Shown here: piece by piece, positions 61,741 to 64,000 of the stretch
Layout of the letters: each line of letters begins with the position of its first letter
How positions within the stretch are numbered: the stretch's first letter is position 1
Source: Chionis minor
Lineage: Eukaryota > Chordata > Aves > Charadriiformes > Chionididae
Reading direction: 5' to 3'
NCBI GenBank assembly: GCA_013398295.1
Contig: VZSF01001062.1
Span: 124,001 to 188,000 of the forward strand
Length of the DNA: 64,000 nt
Notes under the pieces: generated by a model
Seen by the model: only the letters and a program-made list of their open reading frames with translations
What the model was told of the DNA's origin: nothing
Databases searched by the model: none
Translations under genes and position numbers: made by a program

Positions 61741-62724
61741 ATTGCCTTTTTAAGGTATGTGTACATGTATCTCTGTACCTGTGTTGCTCAGCCACTTACA
61801 TGAGCATTAAAACTCTTAAAAGATGTTATGGGTCCCTACTTGGTCTGTAATTTGTAAATCTTATCAAAATATAAAAATCTGGATTTATAGGAGCCTAGGT
61901 ATTAGTCCTGAGGTCTTATTGGTATAAGACATCTTTTCATGCTGTGTAGCTAAGTTAAAAGTAGATGAGCTATTACATAACTATAGCCTAATTCTAGTAA
62001 AATTGCATATCTGGCTAGAGGGGACACAGTTATATTTCTGATGCTTGGATGTCAAATTCAGGTACGTATGCCAAATTAAGCACTGACTTAGTCAACAGCT
62101 CTATACACGCTGCTTAATATCACTAGCTGCTACAAAATTAATTTCCAGTTCCAGTCTTTCACGTAATAGTAATAGTGTTATCTGTCTGTCTTTCTGTGTC
62201 TTCTCTGCCATATTGATTTAAAGAGGAAAGTGCCTGATTCATTGTGGCAGGGAAGAAATAAAAAGTAGGGATTCTTAATTTTCTTTTCTACGAAAACAAA
62301 TCTTACGTAATTACCTTTTCTGGTATCCTTCTCCCCCTAATAGCTTCTGAAGTTGTTGGCTAGTTATATTGGCAAAGTAGTAGAGGTCTCCTACATAATA
62401 ATTTTGATCCTTTAAGATTTGTGAAAATAGGCAGCTAGATAGAGAAAAGAGGCCCAGGCTACAACGTTGACTGAAAGCTGCAGTGCATCTGTATTAGGAA
62501 TAAAGAGATGGTATGAGGTTAGTACCCAATGGGAAATTTTCATTTGGGGCTTGCACTCTACCAAATTCAGAGTGCTTCAACAACAAGGCCACAGGAGACC
62601 AGGGTACTTGTTTTGCTTTTTGGAATTACTCAGTTTTTTGTACTTTAGCTAGTCAAAGAGAGAGCAGACATTCTAGAATTCACTACATCTTGAAGAAAGC
62701 AATATAACCCTTAGCACACCTTCA
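61741..62724. other. Intergenic sequence, nothing recognised
   Basis: AT-rich sequence with only short ORFs. Confidence 0.55.
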
Positions 62725-63581
62725 GAATACTTCGAAAGACCACATAGAGAACATGTTTATGTTAACTATAATTTGGGCAGTTAACTGCTACTTTGTGAAT
62801 CTGCATTATTTTTTTTACATCTCATGTAGAATACCTTTAAATGACCCTGTTATGTTATTTATAGCTATGTATGTGCCTATGTATATTTTAAGATAAACAC
62901 TCTTTAATTTAGTATCTGTCAGTTACAAGTGGATGAGCAAGAGAATTGGAGGGCTTAGGAATTCTCCAATAATCTTTATGTATACTTATTAATGTCCTGG
63001 ACATGTTGTACTCCACCTGCTGAATGTCCCTGTTTCTAGAAGAGCTAGGTGGAATTCTTGTGCCATTACATAATGGTGGNTAAACTTCATAATGGTTTAC
63101 CTGGATGTTCCTCCAGATATCTAGGTTAGGAAAGAACTTACTTAGGATGGAGCTTTTCAGCAACTACATACATTCAATGGCAGCAGCTACAAAAGTAGCA
63201 TCAAAATACAATACAGGATGAATTTNGAATACTTCGAAAGACCACATAGAGAACATGTTTATGTTAACTATAATTTGGGCAGTTAACTGCTACTTTGTGA
63301 ATCTGCATTATTTTTTTTACATCTCATGTAGAATACCTTTAAATGACCCTGTTATGTTATTTATAGCTATGTATGTGCCTATGTATATTTTAAGATAAAC
63401 ACTCTTTAATTTAGTATCTGTCAGTTACAAGTGGATGAGCAAGAGAATTGGAGGGCTTAGGAATTCTCCAATAATCTTTATGTATACTTATTAATGTCCT
63501 GGACATGTTGTACTCCACCTGCTGAATGTCCCTGTTTCTAGAAGAGCTAGGTGGAATTCTTGTGCCATTACATAATGGTGG
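62725..63581. repeat. Perfect 355-bp repeat separated by a 145-bp segment between single Ns
   Basis: Bases 62725-63079 and 63227-63581 read identical by eye. Between them lies N (63080), 145 bases (63081-63225) and N (63226). The structure suggests a small contig wrongly placed between overlapping ends, or two haplotype versions of one locus placed in series. Confidence 0.9.
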
Positions 63582-64000
63582 GGTTTTGAAGAGTTTTGAA
63601 AAGTAACTTCACTATTGCTTTTTTCTCCAGTCTGTAAAATCACTAAGCTGTGAAATCTTTATTGGCACTTTTTTGACCATGTATGAGATATCCACAGTAT
63701 GTGCCAGCTATAAACATGCTGGGTTTTGTAGCTTTATTTGAGCCAACAAAACTCCTTTGTACCACTGGGGATTAAGGATTCTTTTTCTGCTAAAATTCTT
63801 TGTCTAAGAACATTGGTGCTTTATGTTTAAGTGGATCTGCAGTATATCTTTATTCTGTAAATTGAATGAACAACCCCATATATTTGTAGTTTGGCTACCA
63901 TTCAACACAGCTAGGTCTGAGTATCCAAGATTAAAGTAGTCAAAGTCATGAGCAGTACTGCTGCTCTACTTAATTCATTTCAAACCAACCTTATAAATTG
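63582..64000. other. Intergenic sequence at window end, nothing recognised
   Basis: AT-rich sequence without ORFs or repeats of note. By synteny the next gene beyond the window would be ZSWIM6, but nothing here shows it. Confidence 0.5.

Noticed and set aside
1..64000. CRISPR arrays, operons or bacterial mobile systems
   Set aside because: None present; the sequence is vertebrate nuclear DNA with spliced genes and LINEs.

Overview
This window is vertebrate nuclear DNA, almost certainly from a bird. Two genes are recognisable: exons 2-4 of NDUFAF2 on the + strand, and the whole coding exon of SMIM15 on the - strand. The repeats are typically avian: many 5'-truncated CR1 LINEs, most ending in ATTCTATGATTCTATG-type tails, and pieces of avian endogenous-retrovirus LTRs. 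Base composition is AT-rich outside the SMIM15 CpG island. From known synteny (human 5q12, largely Z-linked in birds) a Z-chromosome origin is likely; that is inference, since no sex-linked marker can be read here.

Layout. Positions 1-29611 are intron 1 of NDUFAF2 (exon 1 lies upstream of the window). This intron holds an inverted CR1 pair with an LTR fragment (1.2-3.8 kb), a large CR1 compound (17.9-20.7 kb), a perfect 19-bp hairpin (21.6 kb) and an ERVL-type LTR fragment (28.5 kb). Exon 2 is at 29612-29701. Intron 2 carries an ancient CR1 scrap (30.5 kb), a second inverted CR1 pair (33.0-35.1 kb) and two + strand CR1 copies (38.0 and 41.0 kb). The 41-nt exon 3 is at 42177-42217. Intron 3 (about 14 kb) contains a (TTTTA)n microsatellite but almost no recognisable transposon. 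The terminal exon is at 56177-56434, with a polyadenylation signal at 56517.

SMIM15 lies tail to tail with NDUFAF2: coding exon 58872-59096, an intron in its 5'UTR, and a CpG-island promoter at about 59.4-60.0 kb interrupted by a 153-base N gap. Beyond it, a CR1 with a different 3' tail (60.36-61.74 kb) is followed by unique sequence.

The two genes have separate roles. NDUFAF2 helps assemble mitochondrial complex I. SMIM15 is a small single-pass membrane protein of unknown function. Their linkage is conserved synteny, not an operon.

I found no convincing new biological system. The best leads are two assembly-type perfect duplications around single Ns, the perfect 19-bp hairpin, two CR1 copies with internal deletions of the endonuclease region, a possible alternative last exon of NDUFAF2, and a CR1 with an atypical tail next to the SMIM15 promoter.
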